A stretch of 8,203 nucleotides of DNA, from NCBI GenBank assembly GCA_027080605.1, contig JALWRO010000065.1, forward strand, positions 1 through 8,203, in the 5' to 3' direction. How positions within the stretch are numbered: position 1 is the stretch's first letter; the number at the start of each line of letters is the position of its first letter. Positions 1 to 5,887 of this stretch are shown one piece after another. Under the pieces are notes generated by a model that searched no databases, was not told the DNA's origin, and worked only from the letters and a program-made list of their open reading frames with translations. The translations under genes and the position numbers were made by a program. Origin of the DNA: Campylobacterales bacterium. GTDB taxonomy: Bacteria > Campylobacterota > Campylobacteria > Campylobacterales > QNZT01.

Positions 1-129
1 GCACAGAAAGCTCATCAACAACACCAGCAACCACAACACCAACAACAGCCGCAGGTTTCTCCTGAACAGATGAAACAGATGCAAGACATGTTACAAAATC
101 TTGGGAAAATGTTTGGCGGAGCAAAATAG
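1..129 (+). CDS. C-terminal end of an unidentified Gln/His-rich protein (partial)
   Basis: An open frame enters from the left edge in frame 1 and ends at TAG 127-129, giving the last 42 residues of a protein. The first half is low complexity: a run of Gln and His with occasional Pro, encoded by CAA/CAC/CAG codons. The second half is a short Met/Gln-rich amphipathic stretch (SPEQMKQMQDMLQNLGKMF) ending GGAK. Such tails are common on many unrelated proteins, so no family can be named from this fragment. The clean stop followed by a hairpin supports a real gene end. The family cannot be assigned without the upstream sequence. Confidence 0.6.
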   Translation, partial: AQKAHQQHQQPQHQQQPQVSPEQMKQMQDMLQNLGKMFGGAK

Positions 130-134
130 TCTCG

Positions 135-157
135 AAGCGGTAAAGATTTTACCGCTT
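135..157 (+). terminator. Hairpin downstream of the partial gene, possible terminator
   Basis: AAGCGGTAAA (135-144) and TTTACCGCTT (148-157) form a perfect 10-bp stem with a 3-nt loop, five bases after the TAG stop. The following bases (TATCTCCCC) are not a strong U tract. It may be a weak or processing-type terminator. Confidence 0.5.
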
Positions 158-170
158 TATCTCCCCTTCA

Positions 171-199
171 GAGACAAAGCGATATACTTCTATTATAAA
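171..199 (+). promoter_or_regulatory. Candidate sigma70 promoter for the 224-1095 pair
   Basis: TATAAA at 194-199 matches five of six -10 positions. GAGACA at 171-176 matches four of six -35 positions with a 17-nt spacer. It lies after the hairpin and about 25 nt before the first start codon, so it would serve the small ORF and the repeat protein together. This is inferred from motif match only. Confidence 0.45.
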
Positions 200-223
200 T
201 AAAACAAATAATAAGGAGTATAT

Positions 224-301
224 ATGCATAAATTTTTATTATCGTTATTGCTTATATCCACCCTCTCTTTCGCCAATGCCGTGTGTCCATCTGTAAAATA
301 G
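224..301 (+). CDS. 25-residue ORF consisting almost entirely of a signal peptide
   Basis: ATG at 224 follows a good Shine-Dalgarno (AAGGAG, 213-218, 5-nt spacing), and the frame closes at TAG 299-301. The product starts MHKFLLSLLLISTLSFANA, a textbook signal peptide: one basic residue, a Leu-rich core and an ANA signal-peptidase-I site. Only six residues (VCPSVK) are left after cleavage. The next gene's own Shine-Dalgarno begins three bases after the stop, so the two would be co-transcribed and possibly coupled. It could be a short leader ORF, the stub of a decayed exported protein, or a precursor of a tiny secreted peptide. The sequence cannot decide between these. The start signals make translation plausible. 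Confidence 0.5.
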   Translation: MHKFLLSLLLISTLSFANAVCPSVK

Positions 302-315
302 AGAAAGGAGCCTTC

Positions 316-1095
316 ATGAAACTACGATTTTTACTGATTTTAACACTCATACTGCCTCTTTTTGCGCAGGCTGCACATAAATGGGTTATTACCTACGCAA
401 AAGGGAGCGGTTATACCAATCAGGCATATCTCGTCACAGACGAATGGTCGGTTCTCGCCCATGAAATAGACAAACGGTGGAAAAGGGGCTACGATGTTAT
501 CGATATCGGTCAGGGGTATACCCAGTGGGTAGCAGTTTTTGCAAAACACACCGGTTTCAAAAGCCAGTCGTATGTTACCCGTCGTGTCTGGGCAGACTTT
601 CGTGACGCGATGGCGGCGAAATATGCCAAAGGTTACGTCTTAATCGACCTCGAACACGGAGACGGTATCTATGTCGGTCTCTTTGCCAAAGGGACAGGTG
701 CGAAAGACCCCACCTATTTTACCGCCGACTACTACGACAACTTCCGTAAAAAAGTAAAAAAAGCATGGGCAAAAGGATATAAAGTAGATTTTATACGCTA
801 TTATGAAGGTCGCTGGATCGCGTTTGTTGAAAAAGATGCCAAAACACCGCAATCACTCGATGCTGCCAGAACATGGGGAACATTTCAGCACATCATCAAA
901 CGACGCTGGCAGCAGGGGTATTTCATGACCGATCTCCATTTCGGTTTTGACCAGTGGGTCGGTACTTTTTCCAAAACAAAAAAATATAAAGCGCAAAGTT
1001 ACGATCTCTCCAATAAATGGAGTCATCTGCACAGTCTGATTAAAAAGCGATGGCGTCAGGGGTATCAGATTGTCGAAGTGACAGACGGATGGTGA
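316..1095 (+). CDS. Exported protein made of five ~48-residue W/GY repeats (DUF7477-like)
   Basis: The start is ATG 316, placed by AAAGGAG at 304-310 (5-nt spacing) and because it begins directly with a signal peptide. An in-frame GTG at 283 would add 11 hydrophilic residues and lacks these signals. The protein has 259 residues. Residues 1-19 are a signal peptide with an AQA site, so the mature protein is periplasmic, surface or secreted. The rest is five tandem units starting at W23, W71, Y119, W167 and W214. Each has a hydrophobic strand, a GTG/QSY-type turn, an aromatic (W44, W92, Y140, W187, W235) and a K/R-x-W-x-x-G-Y motif (aromatic at 55, 103, 151, 198, 246). Spacing is 47-48 throughout. 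From memory the motif resembles DUF7477, known from plant casein-kinase-like proteins and bacterial proteins of unknown role. No catalytic residues are evident, and a binding or structural role is only a guess. The stop is one base from the convergent mutY stop. Confidence 0.85.
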   Translation: MKLRFLLILTLILPLFAQAAHKWVITYAKGSGYTNQAYLVTDEWSVLAHEIDKRWKRGYDVIDIGQGYTQWVAVFAKHTGFKSQSYVTRRVWADFRDAMAAKYAKGYVLIDLEHGDGIYVGLFAKGTGAKDPTYFTADYYDNFRKKVKKAWAKGYKVDFIRYYEGRWIAFVEKDAKTPQSLDAARTWGTFQHIIKRRWQQGYFMTDLHFGFDQWVGTFSKTKKYKAQSYDLSNKWSHLHSLIKKRWRQGYQIVEVTDGW

Positions 1096-1096
1096 T

Positions 1097-2044
1097 TTAG
1101 AAAAGTCCTTTTTTTGCCAGTAAATCCAAGATTTTTTTATCTACTGTCGAGATGGCGAGATCAGCTATCTCTTCTCTGGTGAACATCACTTCATGAGGAG
1201 CATGCAGCCTCTGTAGCCAAAGTGTTACCTCCAGTTTAAAATGGGTATATTGGTGTCGAACCGTGCCAATCTCTTCTCCTGCCGGTGCATCACTGGCAGG
1301 GAATCCCCACAAACCGTGTAAAAAACGCCCTTCTCTCTGTTTCATGAAGAGTCTATCCTCATATATGGCAATCACAACATCTTCCCTTCTTGTCGGAACC
1401 TTTTTACGCTTTTTGACAGGAAAATCGACACAACCGAGCGCTCTCGCCCGACAGATTGTTGCAAAAGGACACGCATCGCAGGAAGGATCTTTCACCGTGC
1501 AGACCATCGCACCGATATCCATCATCGCCTGATTGTAATCGTAGGGATTCTCTTCATCCAGTAAATCATGCGCTTTTTGGATCAGTGTCGCTTCAGAGGG
1601 ATCATCGAGTGCATAAATACGGCAAATAATCCGCCGTACATTGGCTTCCATCACCGCACGTTTCTGACGATACGCAAACGCACAGATTGCGGCAGCGGTA
1701 TTTTTCCCTATACCCGGAAGCGCAAGAAGCATATCGTATTGTTTTGGCAACTCAGGAGCAGTCAGCTGTGCCGCTTTATGTAAATTTTTCGCACGGGTAT
1801 AGTACCCGAGCCCTTCCCACATCTTCAAAACATTATCCAGCGGCGCTTCCGCCAGCGCCTGTAAGGTAGGAAACTTTTCAAGAAAAGGAAAATAGTAACG
1901 CTCCAGCACCGTCTTGACCTGCGTCTGCTGCAGCATAATTTCACTCAGATAGATACGGTAGGGATCGTCGGTATTGCGCCAGGGGAGATCTTTTCTTCCG
2001 TTGATGGCATACCAGCGGTAGAGTTTTTTATGAATGTTTTGCAG
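1097..2044 (-). CDS. mutY: A/G-specific adenine DNA glycosylase MutY, apparently with a non-ATG start
   Basis: MutY removes adenine mispaired with 8-oxoguanine in base-excision repair. Numbering from CTG 2044 (315 aa), it has the LPWR segment (20-23), catalytic Glu35 in SEIMLQQTQ, the helix-hairpin-helix LPGIGKNTA (109-117), and an iron-sulfur loop C182-x6-C189-x2-C192-x5-C198. A C-terminal NUDIX-like 8-oxoG-reading domain has HQYTHF where E. coli has HTFSHF. The first ATG (1936) would remove Glu35 and LPWR, so translation must start upstream. Upstream of it the frame offers no ATG, GTG or TTG before TGA 2045-2047. CTG 2044 has AAAGGA 7 nt before it and is the best candidate. That start overlaps the DUF808 gene by 17 nt, suggesting coupling. 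The residue aligned with E. coli Asp138 is Glu133 (MEANVRR). The product is very likely MutY; the start codon is less sure. Confidence 0.93.
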   Translation of the reverse strand: MQNIHKKLYRWYAINGRKDLPWRNTDDPYRIYLSEIMLQQTQVKTVLERYYFPFLEKFPTLQALAEAPLDNVLKMWEGLGYYTRAKNLHKAAQLTAPELPKQYDMLLALPGIGKNTAAAICAFAYRQKRAVMEANVRRIICRIYALDDPSEATLIQKAHDLLDEENPYDYNQAMMDIGAMVCTVKDPSCDACPFATICRARALGCVDFPVKKRKKVPTRREDVVIAIYEDRLFMKQREGRFLHGLWGFPASDAPAGEEIGTVRHQYTHFKLEVTLWLQRLHAPHEVMFTREEIADLAISTVDKKILDLLAKKGLF

Positions 2045-2909
2045 TCACCAATCCTTTGACACTAGTAATCGATTTGACAACTACCAAAGCCACTGCTCCG
2101 ACACAAAGCCCGGTCAGCAATTCCCCCGCCAGCGACGGCAGTGCATGCAGCATTTCATGAAGATAGTGTATATTGTGCATGAAAATACCGCCCGCTACCA
2201 GCAGCATCGCCAGAGTACCGATCACACCGAGAGATTTGATGACCTTCGGCAAAGCACGAATCAAAAATGTGCCTGTCTTTTTAAAAAAACTGTTTTTGCC
2301 GTGATCCATTTCTACAAGTTTCATCCCGAAATCATCCATGCGGACGATCATTGCAACAATCCCGTAAACACCTATTGTCGCCAGAAAAGCCACTACGGTC
2401 ACCACGGCAATTTGCACCGGAAGAGGATGTCCCATCACCGAACCGAGTGCAATAATGACAATTTCAATCGAAAGAATAAAATCGGTAACAATCGCAGACT
2501 TGATTTTCGCCTTCTCCTGCGCCAAAATCGCTTCTCTGTCCATCGGTTCAGTACGGTTCTCTTTCTCCTCTTCATGAGGCACAAAATACTCATAGATTTT
2601 CTCTGCCCCTTCATACGCCAGATAAACCCCGCCGACCAGCAATACCGGTACAATCATCCACGGAGCGTAGGCTGTCATCAGAAAAGCAATCGGCAAGAGA
2701 ATCAACTTATTGACAAACGACCCTTTCGTAATCGCCCAGAGTACCGGTAACTCACGTGAGCTAAGAAAGCCGGACGCTTTTTCCGCATTGACAGCAAGAT
2801 CATCTCCGAGGATACCCGCTGTCTTTTTGGTAGCCACTTTCCCCATTGTCGCAACATCATCCATCAGTGCGGCGATATCGTCAAACAGGGCAAAAAAACC
2901 TGATGCCAT
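2028..2909 (-). CDS. DUF808 (YedI-type) integral inner-membrane protein
   Basis: This 293-residue protein matches the DUF808/YedI family from the first residues on: LFDDIAALMDDVATMG, the KKTAGILGDDLA segment (28-39) and RELPVLWAITKGS (52-64). There are about five hydrophobic segments (roughly 69-90, 92-105, 141-190 as a pair, 227-247, 262-282). They are separated by a charged loop rich in Glu/Lys (about 113-135), so it sits in the inner membrane. The function of the family is unknown to me, and transport is only a suggestion. ATG 2909 has AAAGGA 7 nt upstream. The gene follows the TlpA-like gene by 24 nt, and its end overlaps the proposed mutY start. Family assignment is strong. Confidence 0.9.
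   Translation of the reverse strand: MASGFFALFDDIAALMDDVATMGKVATKKTAGILGDDLAVNAEKASGFLSSRELPVLWAITKGSFVNKLILLPIAFLMTAYAPWMIVPVLLVGGVYLAYEGAEKIYEYFVPHEEEKENRTEPMDREAILAQEKAKIKSAIVTDFILSIEIVIIALGSVMGHPLPVQIAVVTVVAFLATIGVYGIVAMIVRMDDFGMKLVEMDHGKNSFFKKTGTFLIRALPKVIKSLGVIGTLAMLLVAGGIFMHNIHYLHEMLHALPSLAGELLTGLCVGAVALVVVKSITSVKGLVTAKHS
2052..2057 (-). promoter_or_regulatory. Shine-Dalgarno deciding the mutY start
   Basis: On the minus strand AAAGGATTGG is followed by TGA and then CTG 2044. The SD core AAAGGA is 7 nt from CTG. The DUF808 gene has the same 10 bases (AAAGGATTGG) and the same 7-nt spacing before its ATG, which supports CTG over the more distant ATT at 2035. Confidence 0.5.
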
Positions 2910-2933
2910 CAGCCAATCCTTTTTTTTGACATT

Positions 2934-3425
2934 CTACAAATCTTGTAATGCTTCAAGCAGCTTCTTCTCCGTCATTTTACCGTAGAGACGATACGAAAGC
3001 GAACCGTCAAAATCATACAACAGTTTATAGGGCAAAGCGCCGTTCCAGTCAGTTTGCGTCTGTGCGTAACTTATCAGCATTGTCCCCTCCTCCAGATTGA
3101 CGACAGGATAGTTCAGATGATGCTTTTGCACAAACTGCCGCATCGCATTGTCATCTCTTTTGGAAGCTGCCTGAATACCGATCACCTGTACTGTTTTGCC
3201 AAAAAGATTCTGAATTTTCACCAAATCCGGCATCTCCGCAATACACGGCGGACAATTCGCACCGAAAAAGTCAAGCAAAATCACCTTATTTGGGAACTCT
3301 TTGACCTTCAGACTCAGCGGAGTCACCTCAAGATGCAGCAATTTTCCGGAAATGGTCTTGAGTATAAACTCTTTTGCAGGAAGTAATGAGGTAAGTAAAA
3401 AGATTAAAACAACAATATTACGCAT
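2934..3425 (-). CDS. TlpA/ResA-like secreted thiol-disulfide oxidoreductase
   Basis: This 163-residue thioredoxin-fold protein has a short N-terminal hydrophobic signal (MRNIVVLIFLLTSLLPA) that exports or anchors it at the periplasmic side. The redox motif is C58-P-P-C61 in FFGANCPPC, followed by EMPDL. The cis-proline is P132 in GALPYKLL, and the thioredoxin core strands are in place. Such proteins reduce or oxidise exported cysteines, for example in cytochrome c maturation, but the client cannot be read from here. I chose ATG 3425 because GGAG lies 7 nt upstream and the signal peptide begins at once; an ATG at 3467 would add 14 basic residues inside the upstream gene. The start overlaps the stop of the molybdopterin oxidoreductase by 8 nt, so translation is probably coupled. 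Confidence 0.88.
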   Translation of the reverse strand: MRNIVVLIFLLTSLLPAKEFILKTISGKLLHLEVTPLSLKVKEFPNKVILLDFFGANCPPCIAEMPDLVKIQNLFGKTVQVIGIQAASKRDDNAMRQFVQKHHLNYPVVNLEEGTMLISYAQTQTDWNGALPYKLLYDFDGSLSYRLYGKMTEKKLLEALQDL

Positions 3426-5163
3426 CGACGCGCTCCAGTACCACTCTCGTCTCCTGATAAATCGCACTCTCTCCCTCTAAAGAGAGTTCATCCGGAGTCA
3501 GATAATTGACACCCGGCGTTCCCGAGTAGATCTTAACACAATCTTCTCTCAGATTTTCATCGATCTTGACGGTAAACTCCGCCGCTCCGTAAGGCGAAAC
3601 CGCACGCACCGAATCCCCCTCTTTCAAACCGCACACAGGCGGCAGGTAGATATGTGTATCACGCTTAAACTGACTGTTCAGAGAGTGTCGCTGCTTGCAG
3701 GTGATCAGAAACAATCCTTCCCCTTCACATACTTCATCATCATATTCATCCATAAACTGAAACTTTTCATCATCGGTATAAAATCCCTCGCTGTAGGGAA
3801 TCTGCTGATACTCTGCGTTTCGTAAATACCCCTCTTTTTCATAGACATTGTTCCCGACAATCTCTTCAATCATTTCTCTTTCACCAGGCAGCGTATCATA
3901 ACCGAAATCTTTGCAAAGACGATTGGTCAACTCTGTCTCACTGATACCGATACCGCTCTCAATCAATTTGGGCATACGTCCGATAAAATCGGTTCCGTAA
4001 CTGAAGCGGATATCCTCTTTTTCGAGAAAGTTCTTTGCAGGTATCACCAGATCGGCAAGTCTGGAGGTCTCGTTTTCATACAATCCGAAATAGACGGAGA
4101 GTTTGCATTTTAGCAAGCCGTCAATCACTCTGGCACTATTTGGCAGTTGATTGGCGGGATTGCTTCCCTGAATAAAAGCCAGATCATATTTCGCAAAATC
4201 AACTGTTGCTTTGGGAACGCGTTTTTTACTTTCGGGAAAAATATTTTTAAATCCCAGACTACTGTTTCCCAGATAGCTCACACCGCACCCCTCTTTGCCA
4301 AACAACCCCATCATCGCAGCCAGTGAGTCGATTGCCCGAAGTACACTGCTGCCGTGCGCATACTTTTGCACCCCGACACCGACGAGAAAAACCACCTTCT
4401 CTTTGTCCATCAGCATCAACGCCGTCAAAACATCTTCAAGTTCCACACCGACCCTCTCAACCAGCTCTTTGACGGGGAAAGAGCGGATAAACTCGACAAA
4501 ATAGTCAAAATCTGCCGTAAAATTATCTATAAAATCGTAGTTTTCAATCTGTTCTATATAGACAAACCGTGCCATCAACAACGCCAGAAAAAGATCTTCC
4601 CTGGGCTTGACCTGCAGATGTACTGCCGCTTTTTTCGCCAGATCCGTTTTGACCGGATCGATGACAATTAAAATTTTATTTTTAATCAGGTCCATAAAAT
4701 GTGAATTGCTCACGGAGATATTACGTCCCCAGACAACGACAATATTGCTTTTGGCAATCTGTTCATGAGGCAAAACCAGACTTTCCCCGCGTCCTTCCAC
4801 CACTCCGGCTTCACCCGCACCGTCACAGAGAGAACCTTTGGTAAAATCCGCACCGTATTGACTGAAAAAGTGTGCAGGCGCATTTTGGAGTTTGCCGAAG
4901 TTCCCCTCGCCTTTGAAATAAAGCGTATTTAACCCCTGCGCTTCATGAAGCAGTTTAGACAAAATATCCATAGCCTCGTCCATCTCTATCTCCTGCCCTT
5001 TAAAACGGGGCTTGAGAATCCGCGGTTCACTCAGATAATGGTTAAGATTCGGACAAAGATACCCTTTTGTCACCGGATGCGCTTTATCCCCTTTGAGTTT
5101 CCCCTCTTCAAAGAGCACGCTGCACGCATCGTAACAGTCCAGAGGACACGTCGTTTTGTTCAT
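3418..5163 (-). CDS. Molybdopterin-dependent oxidoreductase, cytoplasmic, short form
   Basis: A 581-residue member of the Mo/W-bis-MGD (DMSO reductase / formate dehydrogenase) superfamily. The N-terminus carries a [4Fe-4S] site, C6-x3-C10-x3-C14-x22-C37 (CPLDCYDAC then GYLC). Next come the MGD-binding half, with WGRNISVSNSH (145-155) and IDPVKTDLAKKAA (about 168-180), then a second Rossmann region (QGSNPANQLP). The C-terminal dinucleotide-binding domain includes CKQRHSLNSQF and LKEGDSVRAVSPYG. There is no Tat signal, so it acts in the cytoplasm. It is short for the superfamily, and no electron-transfer or membrane subunit is adjacent. The usual Mo-ligand region reads GSLCDGAGEAG (110-120). 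C113 is conspicuous, but I cannot say whether it or another residue binds Mo. The substrate is unknown. ATG 5163 has an AGGTGG SD. First gene of the minus-strand block. Confidence 0.88.
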   Translation of the reverse strand: MNKTTCPLDCYDACSVLFEEGKLKGDKAHPVTKGYLCPNLNHYLSEPRILKPRFKGQEIEMDEAMDILSKLLHEAQGLNTLYFKGEGNFGKLQNAPAHFFSQYGADFTKGSLCDGAGEAGVVEGRGESLVLPHEQIAKSNIVVVWGRNISVSNSHFMDLIKNKILIVIDPVKTDLAKKAAVHLQVKPREDLFLALLMARFVYIEQIENYDFIDNFTADFDYFVEFIRSFPVKELVERVGVELEDVLTALMLMDKEKVVFLVGVGVQKYAHGSSVLRAIDSLAAMMGLFGKEGCGVSYLGNSSLGFKNIFPESKKRVPKATVDFAKYDLAFIQGSNPANQLPNSARVIDGLLKCKLSVYFGLYENETSRLADLVIPAKNFLEKEDIRFSYGTDFIGRMPKLIESGIGISETELTNRLCKDFGYDTLPGEREMIEEIVGNNVYEKEGYLRNAEYQQIPYSEGFYTDDEKFQFMDEYDDEVCEGEGLFLITCKQRHSLNSQFKRDTHIYLPPVCGLKEGDSVRAVSPYGAAEFTVKIDENLREDCVKIYSGTPGVNYLTPDELSLEGESAIYQETRVVLERVDA

Positions 5164-5189
5164 GATATTCCACCTATATGTTTTAAACT

Positions 5190-5195
5190 ATTATA
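5190..5195 (-). promoter_or_regulatory. Extended -10 promoter for the molybdopterin oxidoreductase block
   Basis: Minus-strand TGTTATAAT is an exact TATAAT with an upstream TG, the extended -10 form. No good -35 is seen 16-18 nt upstream. Transcription would start near 5183, about 20 nt before ATG 5163, leaving a short leader that contains the SD. Confidence 0.6.
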
Positions 5196-5253
5196 ACATT
5201 ATCCGCTTTGACACCCATTTGGTTGTAGTTTAACAAATCGGTAGATAAAGTGC

Positions 5254-5558
5254 TTATATCTCAAGTTTTATCTTTCCGGTAGCATAATTATGTACCAGTG
5301 CCTGAATGATATTTTGATACGGAATACTGATCTCTTTCGCTTTTTGCTTGATGATCAGCAGATCTTTCTCTTTCAATTTGATGCTGATCTGCTTTTTGTT
5401 TCCAGTAAGCGCAGTGTCTCTTTTGCACTCTCCTGCAGCATTTTCAATCTCTCTTCGTCCGGTCTTTCCAAAACCATATCGCTGTTTTCAAGTGCTTCAA
5501 TCAAATCTTTTTCATATTCGTCCAGAGGCGCAAAAGCCTTTTTGTCCGGTTCTCTCAT
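5254..5558 (-). pseudogene. Ribbon-helix-helix (CopG/BrnA-like) antitoxin split by a frameshift
   Basis: ATG 5558 (AAGGAA SD, 5-nt spacing) opens a frame that stops at TGA 5373-5375 after 61 residues. Before that stop, the frame one base back encodes a typical ribbon-helix-helix: strand KKQISIKLKEKD, then helices through KQKAKEISIPYQNIIQALVH, ending GKIKLEI at TAA 5254-5256. Joining the frames at the A5 run 5393-5397 gives ETLRLLETKKQISIK and a 101-residue protein of normal antitoxin length, and exactly one base is missing. The N-terminal acidic part should bind the toxin; the ribbon-helix-helix should dimerise and bind the operator. The start overlaps the toxin stop (ATGA). It may be a true mutation, a homopolymer sequencing error, or -1 slippage during translation. 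The exact shift point could lie anywhere between about 5393 and 5415. Confidence 0.75.
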
Positions 5559-5833
5559 TTTTCTTCCTTTTTCAGATATTTTTTGGTCGCCACCCTGCTC
5601 GGATATATCGTTTTTAAAAATATTTTTGTTTCATCCTGCACATAAGGAACAACATAACAATACCCGTCAATTGCGACAATAAAAATGCGTTGATGCGGAT
5701 ACTTTTCACTGTTTGGATATTCACTGTCACTCAAAATTTTTTTATCGGCAATCTTTTCAACAACCATCTCAAAAGATACACCCCGCTCTTGCAACAATAT
5801 TCTGTTCTTCTCTTCACTCCATTCTATTATCAA
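5555..5833 (-). CDS. BrnT-like type II toxin (RelE fold)
   Basis: The N-terminal EWSEEKNRILLQERGVSFE and the C-terminal KTIYPSRVATKKYLKK match the BrnT-like toxin pattern (EW-x-EEKN-x-GVSFE near the start, a basic ATK-x-Y/R tail). These toxins are usually ribosome-dependent or free ribonucleases held in check by the antitoxin encoded just downstream, as here. I place the start at TTG 5833 (92 aa, SD AAGG with 7-nt spacing). The ATG at 5860 lies inside the -10 box of a perfect promoter and would be absent from the mRNA. It would also add nine residues before the usual family start. The reading frame is intact. Toxin-first order and a 4-base overlap with the antitoxin fit BrnTA-type operons. 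Toxic activity is inferred from the family. Confidence 0.75.
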   Translation of the reverse strand: MIIEWSEEKNRILLQERGVSFEMVVEKIADKKILSDSEYPNSEKYPHQRIFIVAIDGYCYVVPYVQDETKIFLKTIYPSRVATKKYLKKEEK

Positions 5834-5858
5834 AGCATTACCTTGTATATTTAATATC

Positions 5859-5887
5859 ATTATACTAAGATGTTAAAGAGTTGTCAA
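5859..5887 (-). promoter_or_regulatory. Perfect consensus sigma70 promoter of the toxin-antitoxin pair
   Basis: On the minus strand TTGACA (5882-5887), a 17-nt spacer and TATAAT (5859-5864) match the consensus at all twelve positions. Transcription would start near 5852, upstream of the TTG start and its AAGG. Such a strong promoter is expected to need repression, normally by the toxin-antitoxin complex. Confidence 0.8.

Noticed and set aside
1..60. CAA/CAC-rich stretch as a DNA repeat or CRISPR-like array
   Set aside because: It is codon-level low complexity for a Gln/His-rich protein tail, with no fixed repeat unit or spacers.
1096..1120. AAAAG-TC-CTTTT near the convergent stops as a terminator
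   Set aside because: Only five weak A-T/G-C pairs with a 2-nt loop, too unstable to call.
1097..1936. MutY beginning at ATG 1936
   Set aside because: This would lose catalytic Glu35, LPWR and the first helix, which are encoded intact just upstream in the same frame.
2034..2750. 238-residue + strand ORF opposite the DUF808 gene
   Set aside because: The His/Arg/Asn-rich composition is typical of an antisense shadow; the minus-strand frame is a clear family member.
5301..5700. Insertion-sequence or phage origin of the toxin-antitoxin locus
   Set aside because: No transposase, terminal inverted repeats or target duplication were seen around it.
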